In this document: one piece after another, positions 25,115 to 34,356 of the stretch
How positions within the stretch are numbered: position 1 is the first letter of the stretch
How the letters are laid out: every line of letters starts with the position of its first letter
Assembly (NCBI RefSeq): GCF_002796605.1
Contig: NZ_CP024923.1
Coordinates: 3,231,501 to 3,295,500 of the forward strand
DNA from: Sphingomonas psychrotolerans
Lineage (GTDB): Bacteria > Pseudomonadota > Alphaproteobacteria > Sphingomonadales > Sphingomonadaceae
Reading direction: 5' to 3'
DNA: 64,000 nt
The notes under the pieces: model-generated
What the model was told of the DNA's origin: nothing
Database searches by the model: none
The model's input: the letters and a program-made list of their open reading frames with translations, nothing else
Made by a program: the position numbers and the translations under genes

Positions 25115-25816
25115 ATGGCCAATATCGTCCAGTTCGAGAATGTCGGCTTGCGCTATGGCACGGGTACCGAGACGCTCTCGGACGTCAGCTTCACGCTCAA
25201 GAGCGGATCCTTTTATTTCCTGACCGGGCCGTCCGGCGCGGGCAAGACGTCTTTGCTCAAATTGCTGTACCTCGCCCAGCGGCCGTCGCGAGGGGTGATC
25301 CGGCTGTTCGGCGAGGATGCCGGCGCCTTGCCGCGGCAAAGGCTGCCGGGGTTCCGCCGCCGGATCGGCGTGGTGTTCCAGGACTTCCGGCTGGTCCCGC
25401 ATCTCTCCGCTTATGACAATATCGCGCTGCCGCTCCGCGTCGCGGGGGTGCAGGAGAGCGACATCGAGGCGCCGGTGCGCGAGATGCTCGCCTGGGTGGG
25501 GCTCACCGAGCGCGGGCGCGCCAGGCCGCCGACCTTGTCGGGCGGGGAGCAGCAGCGCATCGCGATCGCCCGGGCGGTGATCGCGCGGCCCGAATTGCTC
25601 GTCGCCGACGAGCCGACCGGCAACGTCGATCCCGAAATGGCCGAGCGGCTGCTCTATCTGTTCGAATCGCTCAACCGGCTCGGCACAACCGTGGTGGTGG
25701 CGACTCACGATTTCCATTTGCTCCACCGCATTCCCAACGCCCAGATGATGCGGATCGAACATGGCAAATTGAGCGATCCCACCGGGGTGCTGCGCAACCC
25801 GCCGGGCCAGTCATGA
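25115..25816 (+). CDS. ftsE: Cell division ATP-binding protein FtsE
   Basis: ABC-type ATPase (233 aa) that with FtsX controls septal peptidoglycan hydrolases. Walker A GPSGAGKT is at residues 38-45, the signature [14 protein letters not shown] at 141-154, and Walker [10 protein letters not shown] at about 161-169; the Q-loop is [11 protein letters not shown] chose the ATG at 25115, which starts the conserved [15 protein letters not shown]; the longer open frame to 25034 adds an unconserved Arg-rich leader. The stop overlaps the ftsX start as ATGA. Confidence 0.95.
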   Translation: MANIVQFENVGLRYGTGTETLSDVSFTLKSGSFYFLTGPSGAGKTSLLKLLYLAQRPSRGVIRLFGEDAGALPRQRLPGFRRRIGVVFQDFRLVPHLSAYDNIALPLRVAGVQESDIEAPVREMLAWVGLTERGRARPPTLSGGEQQRIAIARAVIARPELLVADEPTGNVDPEMAERLLYLFESLNRLGTTVVVATHDFHLLHRIPNAQMMRIEHGKLSDPTGVLRNPPGQS

Positions 25817-26697
25817 TCCTGAGCCTCAGCCCCAATGCCGCCGACCGGCGCCTGCTCGACGAAGGCCGGTCGACGCGCGCGATGACGTGGATCATGGCGA
25901 TCATGCTGTTCCTCACCGTGCTCGCGGGCGCGCTGGGGCTGGGCATGTTCGCCGCAACCGCACAACTCGATCGCGAACTTTCGGGGCGACTGACGGTCCA
26001 GATCGTCGAGCCGATCGCGAGCCTGCGCGACAGCCAGGCGGCGGCGATGGTGGCGACGCTGGCAAAGCTCCCCGGTGTGACTCGCGTCCGCGAAGTCGAT
26101 CGCGCACATCTCGCCCGGTTGCTCAAGCCGTGGCTGGGCGACGCCGGGCTCGACCCCGATCTGCCGATGCCGGCAATGATCGACGTCGAGGCGCGTGGCG
26201 GCGACTTCGCTGCAATCGAGCAGGCGGCGCGGAGGATCGCACCGGGCGCGCGAGTCGATCGCCACGCGCAATGGCTGTCGCCGGTGCGCAGCTTCATGGC
26301 GACGATGAGCTGGCTGGCGGTGAGCCTGATGCTGCTTATCGCAGGCGCCACCGCCGCGGTGGTGCTGCTCGCCGCACGCGCGGGGCTGGACACGCACCGC
26401 GACACGATCGATGTGCTCCACATGCTGGGTTCGACCGACGTTCAGATCGCCCGCCTGTTTCAGCGGCGCATCGCTTTCGACACGCTGCTGGGCGGGATCG
26501 CCGGCACCGCGGCGGCTTTGATGCTCGTCTGGTTTCTGCAGGCGCGGTTGCGCGCGGTCGGCTCCGAAATGCTGGGCGGCATCGCACTCCAGCAGCGCGA
26601 CTGGTTCCTGCTGCTGCTCCTGCCGCTGGGTTTCGCCTTGCTCTCGACGCTCGCGGCGCGAGTCGCGGTGCTGCGCACCTTGGGCAAACGGCTGTGA
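25813..26697 (+). CDS. ftsX: Cell division permease-like protein FtsX
   Basis: Four-helix membrane partner of FtsE (294 aa). The N-terminal helix (WIMAIMLFLTVLAGALGLG) precedes a periplasmic domain (about residues 55-150) that in homologues binds hydrolase activators. Three C-terminal helices follow (SLMLLIAGATAAVVLLAAR, a Leu/Ala-rich pair and LLLLLPLGFALLSTLAARV). The cytoplasmic loop HRDTIDVLHMLGSTDVQIA is characteristic. It overlaps ftsE and the next gene by four bases on each side. Confidence 0.93.
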   Translation: MILSLSPNAADRRLLDEGRSTRAMTWIMAIMLFLTVLAGALGLGMFAATAQLDRELSGRLTVQIVEPIASLRDSQAAAMVATLAKLPGVTRVREVDRAHLARLLKPWLGDAGLDPDLPMPAMIDVEARGGDFAAIEQAARRIAPGARVDRHAQWLSPVRSFMATMSWLAVSLMLLIAGATAAVVLLAARAGLDTHRDTIDVLHMLGSTDVQIARLFQRRIAFDTLLGGIAGTAAALMLVWFLQARLRAVGSEMLGGIALQQRDWFLLLLLPLGFALLSTLAARVAVLRTLGKRL

Positions 26698-27236
26698 TCT
26701 GGCGCATCGGCCTGCTGCTGCTGCTCGCCTGGGCGCTGGGCTTCGCCTTGTTCCTGTTCTCGCTCGGCAAGCCGCTCGACGGCCGCAAGACCGATGCGAT
26801 CGTCGTGCTGACCGGTGGCGGGGGGCGGATCGACCGCGGGCTCGCAGTGCTGCGCGCCGGCGATGCGAAGCGGATGCTGGTGAGCGGGGTCGATCCCGAT
26901 GTCCGCCCGGTCGAGCTGGCGGTGCAGTTCAAGATCGACCGCCAGCTGATGGCGTGCTGCATCGATCTCGGCTGGCAGGCGGTCGACACCCGCTCGAACG
27001 CCGACGAGACCGCGAAATGGGTCCAGCGCCACGGCTTCAAATCGGTGCGGCTGGTGACGACCGACTGGCACATGCCGCGCGCGCGGATGGAATTGCGCAG
27101 CACGCTGGGTGGCGATGTCGAGGTAGTCGGTGATGCGGTGCGCAGCGGACCCAACAGCCCGGGCTGGCGCGTGCTGTTCCGCGAATATCACAAATTCCTG
27201 GTCCGGCGGATCGCGCTGTGGATCGGCGCCGGCTGA
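26694..27236 (+). CDS. DUF218/YdcF-like family protein
   Basis: Membrane-anchored DUF218 protein (180 aa). One N-terminal helix (IGLLLLLAWALGFALFLFS) is followed by the DUF218 core: DAIVVLTGGGGRIDRGLAV, MLVSGVDPDVRPVEL, RSNADETAKWV and VRLVTTDWHMPRARMEL. Relatives include YdcF and the SanA/ElyC group linked to envelope physiology, but the reaction is unknown. It starts at a GTG overlapping the ftsX stop (GTGA) and its stop shares one base with the plsC ATG, so it looks like part of the ftsE-ftsX-plsC operon. Confidence 0.85.
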   Translation: MIWRIGLLLLLAWALGFALFLFSLGKPLDGRKTDAIVVLTGGGGRIDRGLAVLRAGDAKRMLVSGVDPDVRPVELAVQFKIDRQLMACCIDLGWQAVDTRSNADETAKWVQRHGFKSVRLVTTDWHMPRARMELRSTLGGDVEVVGDAVRSGPNSPGWRVLFREYHKFLVRRIALWIGAG

Positions 27237-27964
27237 TGGATGGGATTCGGCCGATTCTGTTCAAGAGCGCATTCTACGGCCTGTCGGCGCTGATCGTGCT
27301 GCTCGCGCCGGTGACAGCCTTGTTCGGCCAGCGCGCGTTTCGCCGCTGGGTGCTGCTCTGGACCCAATATCATGCATGGTGTGCGCGCAACCTCGCCGGG
27401 ATCCGTACCCGGATCGAGGGCAATCCGCTGGCCGGCCCCGCGCTCTACGCGGCCAAGCACCAATCGTTCTTCGAGACGTTCGAGCTGGTCCGCATGCTCG
27501 ACGCGCCAGCGGTGGTCATGCGCCAGGAATATGCCCGCATCCCGGTGTGGGGCTGGGCGGCGCGGCGCTACGGCGTGATCGTGATCGACCGCAGCGGCGC
27601 GGCGTCGGCGCTGCGCCAGATGATGCGCGAGGCCAAGGCAGCAGGTGCCGCAGGACGCTCGGTGATCCTGTTCCCCGAAGGCACGCGCTCGGCCATGGGG
27701 GAGAGACCGCCCGTGCTATCGGGCCTGGCGGGGCTGTACCGCGCGGTCGGACTGCCGGTGGTGCCGATCGCGCTCGATACCGCGAGAGTCTGGCCGAAGC
27801 ACGGCCCGATGCTGCCCGGGCTGGTGACTTTCCGGTTCGGCGAACCGATTCCGACGGGCCTGAAGCGCGAAGAGATCGAGGCGCACGTTCACCGCGAGAT
27901 CAACGCAATCAACGGGCCGTCGAGACCGGAGGCCCTCGAAGAAACACCAGCCCCTAGAACCTGA
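27236..27964 (+). CDS. plsC: Lysophospholipid acyltransferase PlsC family
   Basis: Probable 1-acyl-sn-glycerol-3-phosphate acyltransferase (242 aa) making phosphatidic acid. A hydrophobic N-terminus (LSALIVLLAPVTALFG) is followed by the catalytic block AAKHQSFFETFEL and the substrate motif ILFPEGTRSA; VVPIALDTA forms the last block. The usual HX4D motif reads H-QSFF-E here, a conservative change also seen in related groups. The ATG at 27236 shares a base with the preceding stop (TGATG). Another plsC paralog may exist elsewhere, so a house-keeping role is likely but not certain. Confidence 0.87.
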   Translation: MDGIRPILFKSAFYGLSALIVLLAPVTALFGQRAFRRWVLLWTQYHAWCARNLAGIRTRIEGNPLAGPALYAAKHQSFFETFELVRMLDAPAVVMRQEYARIPVWGWAARRYGVIVIDRSGAASALRQMMREAKAAGAAGRSVILFPEGTRSAMGERPPVLSGLAGLYRAVGLPVVPIALDTARVWPKHGPMLPGLVTFRFGEPIPTGLKREEIEAHVHREINAINGPSRPEALEETPAPRT

Positions 27965-27965
27965 A

Positions 27966-28379
27966 ATGTGGAGACTAACCTTGCCCTATTTTCGGACCAT
28001 GATCTTCTCTGCGGCCGCATTTGTCGGATGCGTCGCTCCCGCGGTCACCTTATCCGCCACCCGCTCGCAAGACGCGGTCGGCGCGATCGAGATCGACGCG
28101 CAGCACATCGAAGTGAGCGGCAACGGACACAAGCGGACCATAAAGTGCGACGGTCGGCGGGTGGACATCCTCGGCTCCGATCATGTCATCACGCTCACCG
28201 GGACCTGCGCGGCCTTGGACGTGTCGGGCAACAACAATGTCGTGACCGTATCGATAGCCCCGAAAGGTGTGCTCGTCGTCGCGGGGTCCGATCACAAGAT
28301 CCGTTGGCGGTCGACCGGAGCGCCGCGAATGGACCTTTCGGGCGTCGGAAACGACGTACGGCGCGTCGGAGCGAACTGA
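27966..28379 (+). CDS. Secreted DUF3060-type protein
   Basis: Small exported protein (137 aa) of unknown function. An N-terminal hydrophobic segment (TMIFSAAAFVGCVAPAV) acts as a signal peptide; FVGC could be a weak lipobox, giving a lipoprotein. The mature part is a run of short beta-strand repeats around Gly-Asn/Asp-His turns (VSGNGHKRTIKC, ILGSDHVITLTGTC, VSGNNNVVTVSI, VAGSDHKIRW), as in DUF3060 proteins, suggesting a small beta-solenoid. It follows plsC after one base. The internal ATG at 27999 is an alternative start. Confidence 0.72.
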   Translation: MWRLTLPYFRTMIFSAAAFVGCVAPAVTLSATRSQDAVGAIEIDAQHIEVSGNGHKRTIKCDGRRVDILGSDHVITLTGTCAALDVSGNNNVVTVSIAPKGVLVVAGSDHKIRWRSTGAPRMDLSGVGNDVRRVGAN

Positions 28380-28389
28380 CCCGCAGCGC

Positions 28390-29298
28390 CTAATCGTGCG
28401 AGCGGCCGAAATCGGGTCGGGCGTCGTCCTGGCCCGAATCGATGATCGAGCGGCGGACGGCGCGGGTGCGGCTGAACAGCTCGAACAATTCGTCGCCCTT
28501 GCCCCAGCGGATCGCGCGCTGGAGCGCGGTCAGATCCTCGGAGAAACGCTGGAGCATGTCGAGTACCGCCTCCCGATTGGCGAGGAACACGTCGCGCCAC
28601 ATCGTCGGGTCGGAAGCCGCGATCCGCGTGAAGTCGCGAAAGCCGCCCGCCGAATATTTGATGACCTCGGACGCGGTCACTTCCTCGAGGTCCGAAGCGG
28701 TGCCGACGATCGTATAGGCGATCAGATGCGGCAAGTGGCTGGTGACCGCGAGCACGCGATCATGGTGCGCGGGCTCCATCGTCTCGACTTCGGCGCCCAG
28801 CCGTCGCCAGAATTCGAGGACGCGCTCGATCGCAAGGGGCTCGGTGCCTTCAGGCGGGGTGATGATGCACCAGCGATGGTGGAACAGCGACGCGAAGCCT
28901 GCCTCCGGCCCGCTATTCTCGGTGCCTGCCACGGGATGCGCAGGGACGAATACCGCGTCGGGCAACGCAGCGCGGACCGCTTCGATCACGCTTTCCTTGC
29001 ACGAACCGACATCGCTGAGGATCGCATCGGCGGGCAGATCGGCGGCGATCTCCGCCGCGACCGCCCCCATCGCACCGACGGGGACGCAGAGCACCACCAG
29101 ATCGGCGTCGATCACCGCTGTGCCGGCGGTGTCGGCGATGTCATCGCACAGGTCGATGCGCACTGCAGTCTCGCGGACCGCCGGATCCGCGTCGTAACCG
29201 GTGACGCGCACGCTCGGCATGTGCTGGCGGACGCCGCGCGCGATCGACGAGCCGATCAGGCCCAGTCCGATCACGGCGACGCGGCTGAACGGCAGCAT
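28390..29298 (-). CDS. tyrA: Prephenate/arogenate (cyclohexadienyl) dehydrogenase
   Basis: NAD(P)-dependent dehydrogenase of tyrosine synthesis (302 aa) converting prephenate or arogenate by oxidative decarboxylation. The Rossmann motif is VAVIGLGLIGSS (about 7-18), followed by DADLVVLCVPVGAM, ILSDVGSCKE, the active-site segment FVPAHPVAGTENSG and TSHLPHLIAYTIV. No chorismate mutase or ACT domain is fused. The ATG shares one base with the hisC stop (TGATG), so the two aromatic/histidine pathway genes are coupled. Whether it prefers arogenate cannot be read from the sequence. Confidence 0.93.
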   Translation of the reverse strand: MLPFSRVAVIGLGLIGSSIARGVRQHMPSVRVTGYDADPAVRETAVRIDLCDDIADTAGTAVIDADLVVLCVPVGAMGAVAAEIAADLPADAILSDVGSCKESVIEAVRAALPDAVFVPAHPVAGTENSGPEAGFASLFHHRWCIITPPEGTEPLAIERVLEFWRRLGAEVETMEPAHHDRVLAVTSHLPHLIAYTIVGTASDLEEVTASEVIKYSAGGFRDFTRIAASDPTMWRDVFLANREAVLDMLQRFSEDLTALQRAIRWGKGDELFELFSRTRAVRRSIIDSGQDDARPDFGRSHD

Positions 29299-30392
29299 CA
29301 GGCCCCCATTATCTCGCGGATCGCTGCGGCGACGCCCTGAATCTCGTCCTCGGTGCCGATGGTGATGCGCAGCCCGTGCGGCAGCCCCTGCCCCGGCAGC
29401 CAGCGGACGATATAGCCGCGCTCCATCAGCGCCTTGTATGCGTGCTCGGCGGTCACTTCGCCTTCGAACAGCACGAGCTGGAAATTGGCCTTGGACGGGA
29501 CCGCGCGCAGCCCCTTATTGCCCATCGCCTCGATCTGATCGGCGAACCAGCCCCGCCACGCGCGATTATGGCGATAGCTGCGCTCGACAAACGCGTGGTC
29601 GCCCAGCGCTGCCACCGCCGCCTTCTGCGCCGCGGTGCTGAAATTGAACGGCGCGCGGATGCGGTGCATCGCGTCGATCATCTCCGGCGCGCCATAGCCC
29701 CAGCCGACCCGCTCCGAGGCGAGCCCGAAGATCTTTGAGAAGGTCCGCGTGACCAGCACATTCTTCGTGTTGCGGGCGAGATCGAGCCCGCCGTCATCGT
29801 CCTCGGGATCGAGATATTCGGTATAGGCCTGATCGATCACCAGCAGCACGTGCGGCGGCAGCGCGGCGTGGAGCCGGGCGATGTCGGCGCGGGGCGTATA
29901 AGTGCCGGTCGGGTTGTTCGGATTGGCGATGAAGATCAGCTTGGTCCGCGCGGTCACGCAAGCGAGGATCGCGTCGACGTCGCTGGCATAGTCCGTGTCG
30001 GGCGCCACCACCGGCGTCGCGCCGACGCGGCGCGCGGCGATGTCGTACACCGCGAAGCCGTAGCGGACATAGATGACTTCGTCGCCGACACCGGCATAAG
30101 CCCCGGTGGCAAGATGGAGCACTTCGTCAGATCCGGTGCCGTAGATGATCCGCGCCGGATCGAGCCCGTAATGCGCGCCGATCGCCTCGCGCAGTTCGGC
30201 CGCGCTGGCATCGGGATAGCGTTCGAGCTGCGACGCGGCCGCCGCAAAGGCCGCACGCGCTACCTCCGGCGTGCCGAACGGGTTCTCGTTCGAGGAGAGT
30301 TTCACGGCCTTGGTGCCGGAATCGGTGGTCGAGCGCCCCGGCACATAGGGGGCGATCTCCATGACCCAGCGATTGGGAACGGGTGCATCCAT
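29298..30392 (-). CDS. hisC: Histidinol-phosphate/aromatic aminotransferase HisC
   Basis: PLP-dependent class I/II aminotransferase (364 aa) acting in histidine synthesis and often, in this genomic setting, on aromatic amino acids. Key motifs are [13 protein letters not shown], the PLP-phosphate site [31 protein letters not shown] and the PLP-binding Lys220 in [17 protein letters not shown] placed the start at ATG 30392, where the conserved N-terminus begins, although the frame stays open far upstream. It is followed without a gap by tyrA, which suggests the enzyme also serves the tyrosine/phenylalanine branch. Confidence 0.93.
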   Translation of the reverse strand: MDAPVPNRWVMEIAPYVPGRSTTDSGTKAVKLSSNENPFGTPEVARAAFAAAASQLERYPDASAAELREAIGAHYGLDPARIIYGTGSDEVLHLATGAYAGVGDEVIYVRYGFAVYDIAARRVGATPVVAPDTDYASDVDAILACVTARTKLIFIANPNNPTGTYTPRADIARLHAALPPHVLLVIDQAYTEYLDPEDDDGGLDLARNTKNVLVTRTFSKIFGLASERVGWGYGAPEMIDAMHRIRAPFNFSTAAQKAAVAALGDHAFVERSYRHNRAWRGWFADQIEAMGNKGLRAVPSKANFQLVLFEGEVTAEHAYKALMERGYIVRWLPGQGLPHGLRITIGTEDEIQGVAAAIREIMGA

Positions 30393-30458
30393 GGTCGCGC
30401 GGCTTGGCGGAATGGCCTTCCAATGGCAAGCTCGGCGTAAGCGGGCACGGAGGGGACG

Positions 30459-32024
30459 ATGCGGGGCAGCAGCATGGTATGGCGCGCGCTGGCGACGGCG
30501 CGGACGCGCAACCTCGCAGAGGCGGGCGAAAAGCCGCCGGTGCCGGGCTCCCCGGGCGCGACGCGGCGCGCTCTGCTCAAGGGAATCGCGGCGGCGGGGC
30601 TGGCCACGACGCTGCCGCGCCCGGCGCATGCCTTTGCCGGGGGCCGCGTGGCGATAATCGGCGGCGGCATCGCCGGGCTGAGCGCACTGCATCACCTGCG
30701 CGAGGCGGGCGTCGACGCGCATGTCTATGAAGGGCGCAACCGCACCGGCGGGCGCATGTTCACGCATCGGCCGGCGGGCAGCACCTGGTTCGAAGTGGGC
30801 GGGCAATTGGTCAACACCGATCACGCCGACATCCAGGCGCTGTGCAAGCGCTTCGCCATCAAGCTGGTCGACCGCAAGGCCGAGCCGCACCGCACCTTGA
30901 TCCTCGGCGACGGGCGGCTGCTGACCGATTCCGAGCTCGCCGAGGCGCTGCGCCCGATCGCCGCGCAGATCGACAAGGATTCGGCGCGGCTCGAGAAGGA
31001 TTTCGACCGCGTCGCCGCCGAACTCGACCGGATGTCGATCGCGGGATATCTCGACAAGCATCGCGCATTGATGGCGCCGCTTTGGGTGCGGCAGCTGATG
31101 GAGGCGACCAGCCGCACCGAATATGGCGTCGAGCCCGCTTACGCCTCTGCAGTCGAACTGGTGTTCAACCTGCCGACGGTCGACGGCGAGCGAATCGAAG
31201 TGCTCGGCGAATCGGACGAGCGCTTTGTGATCGAGGGCGGCAGCAGCGCGCTGATCGACGTGATGTCGACGCATTATGCCGATCGCATCACCACGGGCAA
31301 AAGACTGGCGCGGATCGAGCGGGCAAGCGCCGGCGTGCGCCTCGCCTTCCTCGATGGATCGACCGAAGAGGCGGAGACGGCAATCGTCGCGGTGCCGGCG
31401 CCTTTGCTCCGCCAGATCGACTGGCGCGTGCCGCTGCCGGCGATCTGGCGTCAATTCATCGCCGAAATGGCGCTGGGCCATAACGAGAAGATTCAGGCAG
31501 GCGCCGGCAATACGCCGTGGCGCGGACCGATGGGGGTGGGAGGCGAACTCTGGCAGACCCGGGCCGATGCCGGCTGGGCGCTCGGCTGGGACGGCAGCGT
31601 TCACCGCGCCGACGGCGCCGCGCCGGTCTGGACTTGGTTTCTCGGCGGCGACGAAGTGCGGCGTGCCAAGGCCGAGGCGTCCTCTGCGCTCGCCGCGCGC
31701 TTCGCCGAGGGCGCGGCGTCGGCGATACCCGGGCTCGCGCAGGCCTTTACCGGCCCCCTCGCCCAAACCAACTGGCATGCGCAGGCGCTGACGCTCGGGG
31801 CCTATGTCAATTTCCGACCCGGCCAGATCACGCGCTTCGCCCGTTTGCTCTGCGTCGAATCGGACGACCCCGCTGAGCGCCATGTGCCTGCGGCGGGGCG
31901 GATATACTTCGCCGGCGAGCATCTCTCCGAAGCCTATCCCGGATATATGAACGGCGGTGCCCAGACCGGACGGGTTGCGGCGGAGGCGATCAGCGGCGGG
32001 CGGAAGGTGGCAAGGGCGGCCTAG
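30459..32024 (+). CDS. Tat-exported flavin amine oxidase
   Basis: FAD-dependent monoamine-oxidase-like enzyme (521 aa). A twin-arginine signal ([18 protein letters not shown], about residues 35-55) predicts export of the folded flavoprotein. The FAD dinucleotide motif is [17 protein letters not shown], followed by [14 protein letters not shown], and the C-terminal FAD block is [26 protein letters not shown] precedes the ATG. The substrate (polyamine, amino acid or aryl amine) is not predictable. It sits between hisC and metX, which often lie close together in related bacteria, so it may be a later insertion. Confidence 0.87.
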   Translation: MRGSSMVWRALATARTRNLAEAGEKPPVPGSPGATRRALLKGIAAAGLATTLPRPAHAFAGGRVAIIGGGIAGLSALHHLREAGVDAHVYEGRNRTGGRMFTHRPAGSTWFEVGGQLVNTDHADIQALCKRFAIKLVDRKAEPHRTLILGDGRLLTDSELAEALRPIAAQIDKDSARLEKDFDRVAAELDRMSIAGYLDKHRALMAPLWVRQLMEATSRTEYGVEPAYASAVELVFNLPTVDGERIEVLGESDERFVIEGGSSALIDVMSTHYADRITTGKRLARIERASAGVRLAFLDGSTEEAETAIVAVPAPLLRQIDWRVPLPAIWRQFIAEMALGHNEKIQAGAGNTPWRGPMGVGGELWQTRADAGWALGWDGSVHRADGAAPVWTWFLGGDEVRRAKAEASSALAARFAEGAASAIPGLAQAFTGPLAQTNWHAQALTLGAYVNFRPGQITRFARLLCVESDDPAERHVPAAGRIYFAGEHLSEAYPGYMNGGAQTGRVAAEAISGGRKVARAA

Positions 32025-32213
32025 CCAGAGGCATGCCCGCGCGGAACGCCTCCGCGCCGATCCCGAACAGCAATTCGGCGTTCCGATGCGCGACCTTCCG
32101 GCGTTCTTGCTCGCCCAATGGCGGGTCTCGATGAAACGGACCGGGCGCGCGGCGTCGCTCCGCCTCGCGGTGCATTGTTGCCACCTCGCGCTGCACCCCC
32201 TAACCGAACCCTC

Positions 32214-33350
32214 ATGTTTGACGATCCGCGTTTTGGCCTGAGCCGTACCGCGACGCTGCCCGGGCCGCTCAGGCTCGACGGCGGCGTGCTGCTGTCGCCG
32301 GTCGACATCGCCTATGAGACCTACGGCACGCTGGCGCCCGATGCGGGCAACGCGATCCTCGTCTGCCATGCGCTGACCGGCGACCATCATGTCGCCTCCG
32401 AGCATCCGGTGACCGGCAAGCCGGGTTGGTGGGCGCGGATGGTAGGCCCCGGCAAGCCGATCGACACGAACCGCTATTTCGTCGTCTGCGCCAATGTGCT
32501 CGGCAGCTGCCTCGGTTCGTCGGGGCCGGCGAGCGTCAACCCCGCCACCGGCAAGCCCTGGGCGATGGGCTTTCCGGTGATCACCATCCGCGACATGGTC
32601 CGCGCCCAGGCGATACTGCTCGATCATCTCGGCATCGCGCAGCTGTTCGCCGTGGTCGGCGGATCGATGGGGGGGATGCAGGCGCTGAGCTGGGCGGCGA
32701 CTTTCCCCGAACGCGTCGCTTCGGCAGTGGTGATCGCCAGCGCGGCGCGGCACTCGGCGCAGAACATCGCCTTCCACGAAGTCGGGCGACAGGCGATCAT
32801 GGCCGATCATCGCTGGCGCGGCGGCGACTATTATGCCGACAACGATCCTCCTGCCTCGGGGCTCGCGGTGGCGCGGATGGCGGCGCACATCACCTATCTT
32901 TCCGAAGCCGGACTCACCGCCAAATTCGGCAGGAAACTCCAGAGCCGCCCTGAAAAACCGGATGGAGCCAAGACCTTCGGGTTCGACGCCGATTTCCAAG
33001 TCGAGAGCTATCTGCGGCACCAGGGCCTGAGCTTCGTCGACCGGTTCGACGCCAATTCCTACCTCTACATCACGCGCGCGCTCGACTATTTCGACCTCGC
33101 CGAGGAGCATGGCGGCACGCTCGCCAATGCCTTCACCGGCGACACGCGCTTCTGCCTCGTCAGCTTCGACACCGACTGGCTCTACCCCACTGGCGAATCG
33201 CGCACGATCGTCCACGCGCTCAACGCTGCGGGTGCCCCGGTGAGCTTTGTCGAGCTCAAATCGCCGTTCGGGCACGATGCCTTCCTCCTCGAAAACCCCG
33301 AGCTCGACCGGGTGATCGCGGGCTTCCTCGGCGCGGGAGATCGTCAATGA
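32214..33350 (+). CDS. metX: Homoserine O-acyltransferase MetX
   Basis: Alpha/beta-hydrolase acyltransferase (378 aa) that activates homoserine for methionine synthesis. The catalytic triad is Ser151 ([12 protein letters not shown]), Asp321 (SFDTDWLYP) and His354 ([10 protein letters not shown]). Acetyl- versus succinyl-CoA preference cannot be settled from these motifs. The ATG at 32214 is followed by the standard N-terminus; a 190-base leader containing a hairpin precedes it. It heads a tightly overlapping run metX, GNAT, metW, pirin. Confidence 0.93.
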   Translation: MFDDPRFGLSRTATLPGPLRLDGGVLLSPVDIAYETYGTLAPDAGNAILVCHALTGDHHVASEHPVTGKPGWWARMVGPGKPIDTNRYFVVCANVLGSCLGSSGPASVNPATGKPWAMGFPVITIRDMVRAQAILLDHLGIAQLFAVVGGSMGGMQALSWAATFPERVASAVVIASAARHSAQNIAFHEVGRQAIMADHRWRGGDYYADNDPPASGLAVARMAAHITYLSEAGLTAKFGRKLQSRPEKPDGAKTFGFDADFQVESYLRHQGLSFVDRFDANSYLYITRALDYFDLAEEHGGTLANAFTGDTRFCLVSFDTDWLYPTGESRTIVHALNAAGAPVSFVELKSPFGHDAFLLENPELDRVIAGFLGAGDRQ

Positions 33351-33766
33351 ACTACCGCATATCGTTCGATCCCGAAGATCAGCAGCTCGACGTCATCCAT
33401 GGCTATCTGGTGCGCTCATATTGGGCTGAGGGTATCCCGCGCGAAATCGTGGAGAAGGCAGTCGCGAATTCGCTCTGCGTCGGCGCGTATGACGACCAAG
33501 CGCAGGTAGGATTTGCGCGCGTCATCACCGATCGTGCGACCTTCGCCTATCTCGCCGACGTGTTCGTGCTCGAGGGACATCGCGGCCGCGGGCTCGCCGA
33601 ACAGATGCTCGAGGCGCTTGAAGATCACCCCGAATTGCAGGGGCTGCGCCGCTGGGCGCTGTTCACCCGCGACATGCAGCCGCTTTACGCCAAGCTCGGC
33701 TGGGAAGCATACCCGCACCCCGACCGGCTGATGGTCCGCGACATTCCAGATATCTACACGCGATGA
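33347..33766 (+). CDS. GNAT family N-acetyltransferase
   Basis: Small acetyltransferase (139 aa) of the GNAT fold. The acetyl-CoA-binding motif appears as [19 protein letters not shown], in the pattern V..-.R/GxGxG/A, preceded by the beta-strand [19 protein letters not shown] and followed by [10 protein letters not shown]. The acceptor is unknown. It starts in an ATGA overlap with metX and ends in an ATGA overlap with metW, so it is translated as part of the methionine operon. metX and metW are normally adjacent, which makes this insertion notable. Confidence 0.88.
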   Translation: MNYRISFDPEDQQLDVIHGYLVRSYWAEGIPREIVEKAVANSLCVGAYDDQAQVGFARVITDRATFAYLADVFVLEGHRGRGLAEQMLEALEDHPELQGLRRWALFTRDMQPLYAKLGWEAYPHPDRLMVRDIPDIYTR

Positions 33767-34356
33767 GCCTGCGCCCCGATCTCGCGATCATCGCCGCCAA
33801 CGTCCAGCCGGTGACCCGGGTGCTCGACGTCGGCTGCGGCGACGGCGCGCTGATGGCGGCGCTGCGCGACCAGCGCGGCTGCGATGCGCGCGGACTCGAG
33901 CTCGATCCCGCCGATGTCTCCGCGGCGATGGCGCGGGGCCTGTCGGTGGTGCAGGGCGACGCCGACAGCGACCTCGCCGATTATCCTGACGCCAGCTTCG
34001 ACTACGCCATCCTCAGCCAGACGCTGCAGACGACGCGGCGGCCCGATTGGGTGCTCGATCAATTGCTGCGCATAGGTCGGCGCGCCTTCGTCTCCTTCCC
34101 CAATTTCGCGCATTGGCGGGCGCGTACGTCGCTGCTGTTCGGCGGGCGGATGCCGGTGACGCGGCTGCTGCCGATCGCCTGGTACGCGACGCCCAACATC
34201 CACCACGTGACGGTCGACGATTTCCGCGCGCTGGTGAAAGCGCGCGAGATTACGGTCGAGGAATGCTGGTTTCTGTCGGGGGATCAGCACACGGGTTCGG
34301 GCTTCGCCAATCTGTTCGCCGAGCATGCCGTATTCCTGCTGCGGAAGGACCGATGA
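33763..34356 (+). CDS. metW: Methionine biosynthesis protein MetW
   Basis: SAM-methyltransferase-fold protein (197 aa) that accompanies and activates MetX in many proteobacteria. The SAM motif is VTRVLDVGCGDGALMAAL, followed by FDYAILSQTLQTTRRPDWV and SFPNFAHWRARTSLLFGGRM, which are MetW signatures. The ATG overlaps the GNAT stop and its stop overlaps the pirin start. Length is normal. Confidence 0.93.
   Translation: MSLRPDLAIIAANVQPVTRVLDVGCGDGALMAALRDQRGCDARGLELDPADVSAAMARGLSVVQGDADSDLADYPDASFDYAILSQTLQTTRRPDWVLDQLLRIGRRAFVSFPNFAHWRARTSLLFGGRMPVTRLLPIAWYATPNIHHVTVDDFRALVKAREITVEECWFLSGDQHTGSGFANLFAEHAVFLLRKDR

Noticed and set aside
29298..33347. Minus-strand open frame of 1349 codons
   Set aside because: Only the last 364 codons are hisC; the rest is antisense to amine oxidase and metX and is Arg/Pro/Gly-rich with no family motif. 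High GC content keeps the frame open.
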